Both the position numbers and the translations under genes were made by a program. Positions 35,398 to 43,235 of a stretch of DNA of 64,000 bases are shown here, piece by piece. Source of the stretch: G965250275 sp965250275 (lineage in GTDB: Bacteria > Pseudomonadota > Alphaproteobacteria > Rhodobacterales > Rhodobacteraceae); NCBI GenBank assembly GCA_965250275.1, contig OZ252297.1:4650001-4714000 (forward strand). Direction: 5' to 3'. The notes beneath the pieces are model-generated. The model had not been told where the DNA came from. It did no database searches and saw only the letters and a list, made by a program, of their open reading frames with translations. The stretch's first letter is position 1; the number at the start of each line of letters is the position of its first letter.

Positions 35398-36186
35398 ATG
35401 CAGCGCCCCGTTCCTCGCCGCCCGGGCAGAGGTTGGGCTGGTGGCGTTCCTGCCGTTCTGAGCGTCGCCAGCGCCTTTGTGATCTGGGAAGTCTACGTCC
35501 GGCTGTCGGGGATCTCCCCGCTGATGCTGCCGGCCCCATCGCGGGTGCTGGAGCAGATCGTGCTGAACCGCGACCTGCTCTGGGCCAACACGATTCCCAC
35601 GCTCCAGGCCACGTTTGCAGGGTTTGCCCTGTCTCTCAGCGTCGCCTTCGGCTTGTCGGTGGTGCTCGACTTCATGCCGCGCGTCCGCCGGGTCTTGTTT
35701 CCGATCTTTGTCGTCAGCCAAACGCTGCCGCTGGTCGCCATTGCGCCCTTGGTGGTCCTGTGGTTCGGCTTCGATCTGACCCCCAAGGTGCTTTTGGTGG
35801 CGCTCGTCACCTTCTTTCCGATGTTGGTGGCGCTGGTCGACGGCTATGCCGCGACCGACCCGGAGATCGAGGAACTGATGCGCGCCATGGGCGCGAACAG
35901 GGTTCAAATCTTCCGCAGCGTGCGCCTTCCTTCGGCCATGCCGTACTTCTTTGCAGGGCTGCGGATATCGATCACCTACGCGGTCGTTGCGGCGATTTTT
36001 GCCGAATACGTGGGGGCACGGGCCGGGCTGGGCATCGTGATCCTGAACGCGAAGAACAGCTTTCGCCCGGATCTGGTGTTGGCGGCAGTAGTGATCAGTT
36101 CGCTTCTGACGCTGATGTTCTTCTCGGTCACCGCACTCTTGCAAAAAATCGTCCTGCGCTGGCGTGATGTGGAGGGGCACCAGTGA
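35398..36186 (+). CDS. thiX: ABC permease ThiX-type
   Basis: 262 aa, inner-membrane permease of the BPD_transp_1 (SsuC/TauC) type with about 6 helices. The cytoplasmic EAA loop reads EELMRAMGANRVQIFRSVRLPSAMPYF. Lies 4 bp after the YkoF-like gene and overlaps the ATPase gene by 4 bp (GTGA). Part of the TPP-controlled importer. Confidence 0.9.
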   Translation: MQRPVPRRPGRGWAGGVPAVLSVASAFVIWEVYVRLSGISPLMLPAPSRVLEQIVLNRDLLWANTIPTLQATFAGFALSLSVAFGLSVVLDFMPRVRRVLFPIFVVSQTLPLVAIAPLVVLWFGFDLTPKVLLVALVTFFPMLVALVDGYAATDPEIEELMRAMGANRVQIFRSVRLPSAMPYFFAGLRISITYAVVAAIFAEYVGARAGLGIVILNAKNSFRPDLVLAAVVISSLLTLMFFSVTALLQKIVLRWRDVEGHQ

Positions 36187-36938
36187 CCCTTCTCGACATC
36201 CGAACCGTCAGCACCACACTGCGCGACACGCATGTGCTGGACCGCATTTCTCTGCAGGTGGCAGAGGGAGAGTTCGTATCTATCCTGGGCCCATCGGGGT
36301 CGGGAAAGTCCACGCTGTTCCGATTGCTGACGGGGGCGCTTGGACATGACGAGGGCGCTATCACCTGCGGCGGTCAAACCATAGGATCGCAAAACTCAAA
36401 GTTTGCCTTCATGCCACAACGCGATGCCCTGATGCCGTGGCGCCGGGTCATCAATAACATAACACTTGGGCTTGAAATCCAGGGGATGCAGAGGAAAGAG
36501 GCCCGTGCACGGGTTCATCCGCTGCTCGCAGGCTTTGGGCTGTATGGGTTCACCAGCCATTACCCCGCGCAATTGTCTGGCGGCATGCGTCAGCGCGCAG
36601 CCCTCTTGCGTACAATTGTTCTGGAACGTCCGGTTCAGCTGCTCGATGAACCATTTGGTGCGCTTGACGCACTCACGCGCACCCAGATTCAGACCTGGTT
36701 CGAGACGCGCTGGCGAAAGTCACGCTGGACCACTCTGCTGGTGACGCACGACGTCCGTGAGGCGGTCGCCCTTTCCGACCGAATTTATGTCCTGTCCCGC
36801 CGCCCGGCCCACGTGATCGCGGAGGTCGCTGTGCCCATTCCGCGCCCGCGATTGGGGCGCCCCGCTTGCGCAGAGGCCCATGCCATCGAGGCGCAACTTC
36901 TTGACCTCTTACTTCACCAATCCGGAGAACGCCGATGA
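36183..36938 (+). CDS. thiZ: ABC transporter ATPase ThiZ-type
   Basis: 251 aa, ATPase of the SsuB/TauB type. Walker A GPSGSGKST, signature QLSGGMRQRAAL, Walker B QLLDEPFGALD, H-loop LVTHDVREA. Start GTG at 36183 overlapping the permease stop. It energises import of the thiamine precursor. Confidence 0.92.
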   Translation: MTLLDIRTVSTTLRDTHVLDRISLQVAEGEFVSILGPSGSGKSTLFRLLTGALGHDEGAITCGGQTIGSQNSKFAFMPQRDALMPWRRVINNITLGLEIQGMQRKEARARVHPLLAGFGLYGFTSHYPAQLSGGMRQRAALLRTIVLERPVQLLDEPFGALDALTRTQIQTWFETRWRKSRWTTLLVTHDVREAVALSDRIYVLSRRPAHVIAEVAVPIPRPRLGRPACAEAHAIEAQLLDLLLHQSGERR

Positions 36939-37924
36939 AACACGTGTTGACCGCCGCCGCCCTCATGCTTGCTTTGCCCGCCGCGGCACAGGACCGCCTC
37001 AGCGTCGCACTCGATTGGACGCCGAATACCAACCATGTCGGCCTATACGTGGCCCAATCCATGGGCTGGTTTGAAGACGCCGGGCTGGACGTAGAGATCC
37101 TGCCTTACACCGACACCTCCTCCGGGACCCTGGTGGCCGCAGGTGTGGCCGAGTTCGGGATCCTCAGCGCGGTGGGCTTTCACACGCAACGCGCGACCGG
37201 AGCGGATATGACAGTGGTCCTGGCCGTTGTGCAGCACGAAACCGGGCGGCTTGTCTTCAATGGGGACCGCGACGATATCCAGCGCCCGGCCGATCTGGAT
37301 GGCATGACCTATGCCGGTTTCGGCAGCGCCTGGGAAAACGCCCTGATCTCGACGATCATTCGCAACGACGGCGGCGACGGTGTATTCGATACGGTCACCC
37401 TCGGCACGTCAGCCTATGAAGCGCTGGCCAATGGCAGTGTCGATTTCACATTGGAGGTCAGCACCTGGGAAGGGGTGAACTCGGTCCTGCTGGACCGCCC
37501 GCAGCGCGCGTTCCGGTACGCAGATTATGGCGTTCCCGATCAGCACACCACTTTTCTGGGCGGTAACAGTACATGGATGGGCGAAAACCCGGAAGCCACT
37601 GCAGCCTTCGTGCAGGCGACGCAACGCGGATACGCATTTGCGGCGGATTACCCAGAAGAGGCCGCCGAGATACTGATCGCGGAAACGGCCGGGATGCTGA
37701 CAAATCCCGAACTGGTCCGCGCATCTATGAACGCGTTGGTGGATGGCGGGTTCCTGAAGGACACCGGTGAACCTGTCGGTCTGATCGACGAGGCAATGTT
37801 CACCAACATCACCCGGTTCCTGTTCGATGCCGGCATAATGCTGGATGAGACCGGACAACCCCTCGAGGCGATGCCGGATGTGTCAGTTTGGTACACGAAC
37901 GAGTATCTGCGCACAGCAGATTAG
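36935..37924 (+). CDS. thiY: Periplasmic binding protein ThiY-type (NMT1/THI5-like)
   Basis: 329 aa. Signal peptide (MLALPAAAQ) then LDWTPNTNHVGLYVAQSMGWF, the hallmark of NMT1/THI5-like proteins that bind hydroxymethylpyrimidine or its formylamino precursor. No THI5 CCCFC catalytic motif is seen, so it is a binding protein, not the suicide enzyme. ATGA overlap with thiZ. Together with the riboswitch this identifies a thiamine-precursor uptake operon. Confidence 0.9.
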   Translation: MKHVLTAAALMLALPAAAQDRLSVALDWTPNTNHVGLYVAQSMGWFEDAGLDVEILPYTDTSSGTLVAAGVAEFGILSAVGFHTQRATGADMTVVLAVVQHETGRLVFNGDRDDIQRPADLDGMTYAGFGSAWENALISTIIRNDGGDGVFDTVTLGTSAYEALANGSVDFTLEVSTWEGVNSVLLDRPQRAFRYADYGVPDQHTTFLGGNSTWMGENPEATAAFVQATQRGYAFAADYPEEAAEILIAETAGMLTNPELVRASMNALVDGGFLKDTGEPVGLIDEAMFTNITRFLFDAGIMLDETGQPLEAMPDVSVWYTNEYLRTAD

Positions 37925-37945
37925 CCGTCCGATCAGCCAACGCGA

Positions 37946-38821
37946 TCAGGACGGATAAAAGATGGCGCCCGGCAAGTAAGCACGCGGCAAATCCATCCCA
38001 ACTGGAAGCGCGCGCCCGGCTGCAAGGTGGTCCGGCAACAGGTGCGTGTGCGGCCCGTCTGGCGACCGCGCATCCGGAGCAGGGATTGGACCCTGCACCT
38101 CAATGCGACCCAGCGCAGTTTCGACCACCCGCGTCGGGCTTTGCGCGGCCAACACGGGCCCAATGGTTGCCAGCGCGCCGGCGAAGTTCCTGCCCGCCGC
38201 ACGTTCCAAAGCGAGCCGGACGGGGCCGTAGGTCACCCGCACGCAAAACCGAGCCTCTTTGCGGCGCAGGCCAAGATCATAGAGCTGGGTGTCTGAGTCT
38301 GCGATCAATGCGCGCTTGTCCTCTCCAAGCGCGGAAAGACCATCTGAAACGGGCAATCGACCGCTTTCACGCTTGACGGCCAATACGATACGCGGTGGCG
38401 CAATTGACCCCGACGGATCGAAGGTCACTGCGCGCACATTGTCGTTGAGCGTCATCCGGATCGCGCCGTTTTGAGTGCGCGCGACAACGTCGTGGCCATG
38501 TTGCGCGACCTCTGCGGACGCACCAGGTGGCACTAAGTATTCGGCAACCGCTCCAACGACACCCATGACCCAGGTGCCCCGCGCCTCTTGCAAGGTCTGC
38601 TGCACAAAGTCGCGGATTTGACAGGTTGTCCAGTCCAGACGGCGACAGGCTACGCCCAGTGCTCCCAGGCGGCCCGGAATCTGATCCCAGACCAGGTTGC
38701 GCCATGGTTCAGATTGACTGCGCCACCCGGCGATCTCCTCGCCATCGCGACCACATCCCAGACACCACCCGGTGGCGTCGTCGAGTTTGCAGACACCTGT
38801 ACAGGGGCTGGTCAGCGTCAT
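37946..38821 (-). CDS. DUF1289 domain fused to an uncharacterised domain
   Basis: 291 aa. The N-terminal ~30 residues are a DUF1289 module (SPCTGVCKLDD, WCLGCGRDGEEIAGW) with four cysteines in two CxxxC/CxxC pairs. The rest (about 75-291) is a separate domain rich in aspartate and arginine that I do not recognise. Its start overlaps the BtuF-like gene by 4 bp (ATGA), so it is the last gene of the cobalamin-riboswitch operon. Confidence 0.65.
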   Translation of the reverse strand: MTLTSPCTGVCKLDDATGWCLGCGRDGEEIAGWRSQSEPWRNLVWDQIPGRLGALGVACRRLDWTTCQIRDFVQQTLQEARGTWVMGVVGAVAEYLVPPGASAEVAQHGHDVVARTQNGAIRMTLNDNVRAVTFDPSGSIAPPRIVLAVKRESGRLPVSDGLSALGEDKRALIADSDTQLYDLGLRRKEARFCVRVTYGPVRLALERAAGRNFAGALATIGPVLAAQSPTRVVETALGRIEVQGPIPAPDARSPDGPHTHLLPDHLAAGRALPVGMDLPRAYLPGAIFYPS

Positions 38822-39615
38822 GCAACCACCTCGTCGGTCAGAGTAAGCGCATCAAGGATTGCATCCAGCCCTGCGGTGAGCGCCGCTGGTCCCGGTTGCA
38901 GTATGAGAGGCGATTTGATCTCGAAAATGCGGCCAGCACGCACTGCAGGGATTGCATCCCACCCCGACCGCGCCGCAATCTTTTCGGGCCGTACTTTCTT
39001 TCCGCACCACGAAGCCAGGATCACATCTGGCGCCGCCTCAATCACCTGATCAGAGGTCACGATACGATCTGATGCGGCTGCTTCTGCGGCAAGTTGCGGA
39101 AAAATGTCCTGGCCGCCCGCGATCTCAACGAGCTCAGAGACCCACGTGATGCCCGAGATCATCGGCGCGTCCCATTCCTCGAAGTAAACGCGTTGTGTTG
39201 GTCGGTCCGCCGCCTTTGCGGCGACCTTGGAAAGACGCTCCTGGTAGTGGGCGGCCAGCCGCGCTGCGCGTCGACCTTTGCCGACCGTCGACCCAAGGTG
39301 GCGGATCATGGCGAGGATCCCCGATATGTCGCGCTGGTTATAGGCTACAACGGTTACACCTGCCCGGATAAGCTCCGCTGCAATGTCCGCCTGCAAATCC
39401 GAAAACGTGAGCACAAGATCGGGGCTCAGAGAGAGGATCTTGGGGATGTCCGCGGAAGTGAAGGCGGACACTCTGGGCTTTTCCTTGCGTACGCGTTTGG
39501 GGCGGACGGCATATCCCGAGACGCCCACAATCCGGTCCTCTTCGCCGAGCAGGTAGAGGGTTTCGACCGTCTCTTCGGTCAGACACACAATGCGTTCGGG
39601 CGGAAAGCGCTTCAT
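38818..39615 (-). CDS. BtuF-like cobalamin/metallophore-binding protein without signal peptide
   Basis: 265 aa. Type III periplasmic binding-protein fold: PERIVCLTEETVETLYLLG, DIPKILSLSPDLVLTFSD, QRVYFEEWDAPMISGITWV, and SDQVIEAAPDVILASWCG match cobalamin-binding BtuF-like proteins. There is no hydrophobic N-terminus, so it is probably cytosolic (or the start is wrong, though no upstream codon supplies a signal peptide). Located in an operon under a B12 riboswitch. Ligand could be cobalamin, a cobinamide or another corrinoid. Confidence 0.75.
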   Translation of the reverse strand: MKRFPPERIVCLTEETVETLYLLGEEDRIVGVSGYAVRPKRVRKEKPRVSAFTSADIPKILSLSPDLVLTFSDLQADIAAELIRAGVTVVAYNQRDISGILAMIRHLGSTVGKGRRAARLAAHYQERLSKVAAKAADRPTQRVYFEEWDAPMISGITWVSELVEIAGGQDIFPQLAAEAAASDRIVTSDQVIEAAPDVILASWCGKKVRPEKIAARSGWDAIPAVRAGRIFEIKSPLILQPGPAALTAGLDAILDALTLTDEVVA

Positions 39616-39618
39616 GGA

Positions 39619-39990
39619 TCAGAATTCTTCCCGACGCGCTCTGGCGCCACCACGTCGCGTCCTCGCAGGCAGCCTCAACTCCAAAGGCGCCAAAGGCATG
39701 GCGGTGGAAGCAAGGAGCAAATCACAAAAGACCGCCACCGCCGGAGAGGTCCGAATGAATGGCCGGGCCAGTTCATATGCGCGCATGGCCTCGCGCGCAT
39801 AGCCTGCACCACCGCGCAAGGATCCCAACCATTGCAGGTACCCCAAATGCCCCATCTCCAAGGCTTGATCCTGCGGGACAAAACCAATGTCGAGCTGCGC
39901 GATGGTTCGTTCGAGAAGCATGGGTTGGGGCTTTCGAGGAAGTTGCGGGGGAACGGGACGCCGGGCCTTTCGACGCCCCGTTTGAGGCAT
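39619..39990 (-). CDS. Small conserved-looking protein of unknown function
   Basis: 123 aa. Arginine/proline-rich N-terminus, then an amphipathic region (IGFVPQDQALEMGHLGYLQWLGSLRGG) and helix (YAREAMRAYELARPFI), and a basic tail. Gap of 4 bp from the binding-protein gene and 3 bp to the BtuF-like gene, so it is part of the operon. An in-frame ATG at 39921 would remove 23 basic residues. No family recognised. Confidence 0.5.
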   Translation of the reverse strand: MPQTGRRKARRPVPPQLPRKPQPMLLERTIAQLDIGFVPQDQALEMGHLGYLQWLGSLRGGAGYAREAMRAYELARPFIRTSPAVAVFCDLLLASTAMPLAPLELRLPARTRRGGARARREEF

Positions 39991-39994
39991 TCGT

Positions 39995-40888
39995 TCAGCT
40001 TGAGCCGTCGGGTTGGAGCGCGGTCAAAAGCGTGCCCAGATTGTGCTGGAACATCGCAAGATAGCTTGTTGCCGGCCCGCCCCGTTCGGAAAGGGCGTCG
40101 GAGTACAGGCGGCCACCAATTTCGATGCCGACCTCGTCAGAGATTTGCTGTACGAGTGCCGGGCTGGTGATGTTTTCGACAAAGAGGCCAGCGACCTTTT
40201 CCTTGCGCAGCTGTGTAATCAGCTCGGCCAGCTGCTGCGCGGACGGTTCAGCTTCAGTGTCGATTCCCACAGGCGCCAAGAAGGTCAACCCATATGCGTC
40301 TGCGAGATAGCCAAACGCGTCATGCGCGGTCACAACCGTACGACGGTCATCGGGAAGGGCAGCCAGTTGCGCCTTTGTTTCGGCGTCCAGAGCTTCGAGT
40401 TGAGCGATATAGGCCTGAGCGTTGGCCGCAAACTCATCGGCATGATCCGGCAATGCCTCGGACATCGCCGCAGAGATGTTTTGAACATAGATCACCCCGT
40501 TCGTGAGTGCATTCCACGCATGTGGGTCAGTCTCGCCATCTACCAAGACTGGTGTGACGCCTTGAGTGGCTACAAACACGGTGCCTTCGGTGCCGGACTC
40601 GGCGATCAGGGTGTCAGACCAGGTTTCAAAGCCCAGCCCATTGACGAAGATCACATCTGCTTCCGCGACGGCCCGCGCATCGGCAACGGAGGGTTGATAG
40701 ACATGCGCATCTGCGTCAGGACCAACGATGGTCGTCACCGTCGCATGATCGCCGACAACCTGTTCGACCATATCCCCCAGGATGGAGAAACTGGCGACAA
40801 TTTTCAGGTCTTCCGCCACGGCTGGCAGCGTTGTCAGTGCAAGAAAGGCCGAAGCCAACCCAGAAGTGATGTGTCTGGCAAAGATCAT
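39995..40888 (-). CDS. Metal-binding ABC lipoprotein-like/periplasmic protein (ZnuA/TroA family)
   Basis: 297 aa. Signal peptide (to about residue 25, LTTLPAVAE). Cluster A-I metal-binding protein. Candidate ligands: His in DADAHVYQPS, His in DPHAWNAL, His in VTAHDAFGYL and Asp in LYSDALSE, a TroA-like His3Asp set. The histidine-rich loop of ZnuA is absent. The metal cannot be told from these residues; the cobalamin riboswitch upstream argues for cobalt. ATGA overlap with the permease gene. Confidence 0.85.
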   Translation of the reverse strand: MIFARHITSGLASAFLALTTLPAVAEDLKIVASFSILGDMVEQVVGDHATVTTIVGPDADAHVYQPSVADARAVAEADVIFVNGLGFETWSDTLIAESGTEGTVFVATQGVTPVLVDGETDPHAWNALTNGVIYVQNISAAMSEALPDHADEFAANAQAYIAQLEALDAETKAQLAALPDDRRTVVTAHDAFGYLADAYGLTFLAPVGIDTEAEPSAQQLAELITQLRKEKVAGLFVENITSPALVQQISDEVGIEIGGRLYSDALSERGGPATSYLAMFQHNLGTLLTALQPDGSS

Positions 40889-41787
40889 TGTGGTCTCTCT
40901 TCTGTTGAGGATTGCGTGAGGGATGAAGATGTTTGACGGGACGGCTTTCGCAGTCGCCCACCGAATCCGAGTGGGCCCAGGACAGCAGAGATTGCGAAGA
41001 AAACGCCAGCGGTCAGCACAATGGCCGGACCCGATGGTGTTTCCGGAAAGAGGTACGACATGGTAAGACCGGCCCAACAGCTGGCCAGCGCAAAAACGAA
41101 GCCCAGACCGAGTTGCACAGTGATGGTGCTGGACCAGTACCGGGCTGATGTCGCAGGCAAGATCATGAGCCCCACGGCCATCAGCGTTCCGAGCGTTTTG
41201 AACGCTGCCAGCAAGTTGAGAACGAGCAGCAACATGAAGGCCTGTTCAATAAGCCAGGGTCGCTTGGTCTGGGCTTCGAAAAACACCGGATCGCAGGTGC
41301 TCACCACAAGGGGACGCAAAAGAAATGCAAACGACACCAGCGTGATCATGGCAACGGCACCAACAAGGATCATCGAGGCGTCATCGATCCCAAGGATGGA
41401 TCCGAACAAAAAGCTCTTAAGAGGCACGGCGGACCCGGCTGCGGACAGGATGAAAATCCCGACAGCCAACGCAATGAGATAAAGCGAGGCAAGACTCGCG
41501 TCGCTGCGCAAGATCGTCTTGCGCGCCAGGAACGCCGTCAGGATCGCAACCCCTACACCCGCAATAAGACCACCGATCAGCAACGAGATCACCGACAGAC
41601 CAGCCGTGACAAATCCGATGACCACGCCCGGGGTAATGGCATGCGCCATGGCTTCACCTGCAAGTGACAACCGCCGCAAGACGAGAAACGCGCCAACCGG
41701 CGCTACAGAAGCAGAAAGGACCGCGGTCACGACAAACGCGCGGCGCATAAACACAAAGCTCCACATCTCGGCAAAAAACTCAAACAT
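40885..41787 (-). CDS. Metal ABC permease (ZnuB/MntB type)
   Basis: 300 aa, ABC-3 family, about 8-9 helices. LSLAGEAMAHAITPGVVIGF and later AFKTLGTLMAVGLMILPATSAR are signatures of the zinc/manganese permeases. ATG 41787 overlaps the ATPase gene by 8 bp. C-terminal tail is serine-rich (SRQTSSSLTQSSTEE). Confidence 0.92.
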   Translation of the reverse strand: MFEFFAEMWSFVFMRRAFVVTAVLSASVAPVGAFLVLRRLSLAGEAMAHAITPGVVIGFVTAGLSVISLLIGGLIAGVGVAILTAFLARKTILRSDASLASLYLIALAVGIFILSAAGSAVPLKSFLFGSILGIDDASMILVGAVAMITLVSFAFLLRPLVVSTCDPVFFEAQTKRPWLIEQAFMLLLVLNLLAAFKTLGTLMAVGLMILPATSARYWSSTITVQLGLGFVFALASCWAGLTMSYLFPETPSGPAIVLTAGVFFAISAVLGPLGFGGRLRKPSRQTSSSLTQSSTEERPQ

Positions 41788-42526
41788 GCGTGCCGCCTGC
41801 CTGGCGCAGCATCCAGGATGCCTGGCTTTTCGAGAGGTAGTTCTGGGCAACAAGCCGTTCAGGCGTGACCACGGTGTCCACGGGTCCGTAAGTCGCGGTT
41901 CCGCCACCCAGCAGCAATGCATGGCTGCATCGGTCCAGAACCGATGACAGATCATGGACCACAAGAACCACGGTACGGCCCTCTTCGCGCCAGCGGCCAA
42001 TCAGCGACAGGAGATATGCCTCGGTGCTCTGATCGACTTCAGCAAAGGGTTCATCCAACAAGATCAGCGGCGCGTCCTGCATAATGACGCGCGCAAACAG
42101 TGCGCGCTGCAACTGCCCACCTGAAAGCGTGTTGATCGACTGGTCGGCAAGATCGAGAATCCCGGCGGACTCCAGAGCTGCAGAAACCCTCTCACGATTC
42201 CGCCAATCCAGCCGTCCACGCATGCCGAACCCGTGCCACGCCCCCATTGCCGCGAGATCGCGCACACGAATGGGAAAGCGCCGGTCGAACTCTTTCAATT
42301 GTGCCAGGTATCCGATCTCTCGCGGACGACCTTCGGGCCAGGTCATTTTTCCCGCAAGCGGATCGATCAAGCCGAGCAACAGTTTGACGAACGTACTCTT
42401 TCCCGCACCGTTCGCTCCAAGGACGGCAAGGACGGAACCGCGTTCCACATCCATCGAGAGTCCGCGAAACAGGGTGAGCCCGGGATAGCCCAGCGCCAGG
42501 TTGCGTATCGCAAGAGCTGTGGTCAT
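41780..42526 (-). CDS. Metal ABC transporter ATPase (ZnuC/MntA type)
   Basis: 248 aa. Walker A GANGAGKST, Q-loop GYLAQLKEFDRRFP, signature LSGGQLQRALF, Walker B LILLDEPFAEVD, H-loop VVHDLS. These are typical of cluster-9-type metal importers. ATG 42526 is inside a TGATG overlap with the small ORF ending there, so its translation is coupled to that peptide. An in-frame ATG at 42553 is unlikely. Confidence 0.92.
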   Translation of the reverse strand: MTTALAIRNLALGYPGLTLFRGLSMDVERGSVLAVLGANGAGKSTFVKLLLGLIDPLAGKMTWPEGRPREIGYLAQLKEFDRRFPIRVRDLAAMGAWHGFGMRGRLDWRNRERVSAALESAGILDLADQSINTLSGGQLQRALFARVIMQDAPLILLDEPFAEVDQSTEAYLLSLIGRWREEGRTVVLVVHDLSSVLDRCSHALLLGGGTATYGPVDTVVTPERLVAQNYLSKSQASWMLRQAGGTHV

Positions 42527-42663
42527 CACAGCACCGCCATAATGAGCAGCCACAGAACCAGCGACACGCCGAGAGCGCCCGCGACAAGGGAGACAACGCT
42601 CATTTCTGTCAGGCAGTAGCCGCGGGAGCGGTCTGTTCCTGCTGCGCTGTGCTGACGTCTCAT
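42526..42663 (-). CDS. Tiny tail-anchored peptide coupled to the ATPase gene
   Basis: 45 aa. A hydrophilic N-terminus (MRRQHSAAGTDRSRG) and a C-terminal ~24-residue hydrophobic helix ending at the stop (VVSLVAGALGVSLVLWLLIM). The stop overlaps the ATPase start (TGATG). No good ribosome site is seen; an internal Met (MSVV, about residue 21) could be the real start, giving 25 aa. Possible small auxiliary membrane subunit; coding status uncertain. Confidence 0.4.
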   Translation of the reverse strand: MRRQHSAAGTDRSRGYCLTEMSVVSLVAGALGVSLVLWLLIMAVL

Positions 42664-42670
42664 GGCGTGA

Positions 42671-42691
42671 TCACAGCTGTGACGATCGTCA
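42671..42691. promoter_or_regulatory. Two overlapping 12-bp perfect palindromes
   Basis: TCACAGCTGTGA (42671-42682) and TGACGATCGTCA (42680-42691) share three bases. They sit in the operon leader, between the leader ORF and the tiny peptide gene. Possible second control point or RNA structure; regulator unknown. Confidence 0.35.
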
Positions 42692-42730
42692 TAAGGCCGT
42701 GCAAACAGCAATCCGAGTTCCCGGGACTGT

Positions 42731-42844
42731 TTAAATCGCCTGTGAGCTTTTTAGTCCTGCCAGCACGCATCGCCATCTCCGCTGCAGCGGGGGAATGGCA
42801 GAGGTGTTTTGTGCGTCAGCGGTCACCGCTTCGTACATATGCAT
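42731..42844 (-). CDS. Short leader ORF after the cobalamin riboswitch
   Basis: 37 aa (MHMYEAVTADAQNTSA at the start, VLAGLKSSQAI at the end). It has an unusually strong Shine-Dalgarno (GGAGGGAG) directly before the ATG at 42844, with a second ATG at 42838. It begins about 40 bp after the riboswitch's B12 box. It may be the translational target of the riboswitch, or a leader peptide. Not similar to CbtB. Coding status uncertain. Confidence 0.35.
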   Translation of the reverse strand: MHMYEAVTADAQNTSAIPPLQRRWRCVLAGLKSSQAI

Positions 42845-42884
42845 CTCCCTCCAGGACACCCCGCCTGGGTCAATTAACATCACG

Positions 42885-43078
42885 ATGGCAGGTCTCCTGA
42901 CTCGCGGGTCGCCGCTTTCCCGAACCTTCCCAGACCGTCCCGTTTCGGTTGGTCCAGTGGTGTCTTCGGGGTCGCTCGCCGCCTACAGTTGCGGGGGCAG
43001 TCACGGACTTGGAGCCTACAATCGGCACCGCACCGTGTTCCCATTTCATCTCGCCGACTCAACGTCTTTGAGAACCAT
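42885..43078 (-). promoter_or_regulatory. Cobalamin (B12) riboswitch
   Basis: On the minus strand the conserved blocks occur in order: GGGAACACGGTG, TGCCCCCGCAACTG and the terminal B12 box GAGTCAGGAGACCTGCC, over about 195 nt. This is the adenosylcobalamin aptamer. It lies upstream of the metal ABC operon (down to 37946) and would repress it when B12 is plentiful. Confidence 0.95.
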
Positions 43079-43235
43079 CTCCCGCACGTAAGCCGCTTTG
43101 CGTGACCCGGTCAAGGATCAAGCGAAGGGATTTCGAATTGGATGGGAATTACCTTCGACCGAGAGTGAACGATCAAGGGGGCAGGCCCTTTTTCGCGCAG
43201 CACACGCAAGGTCTGTCGGTCCCAGGTTCGAACGG

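Noticed and set aside
39995..40888. Calling the metal-binding protein ZnuA by similarity alone
   Set aside because: Ligand set is compatible with several metals and the riboswitch suggests cobalt, so no metal is assigned.
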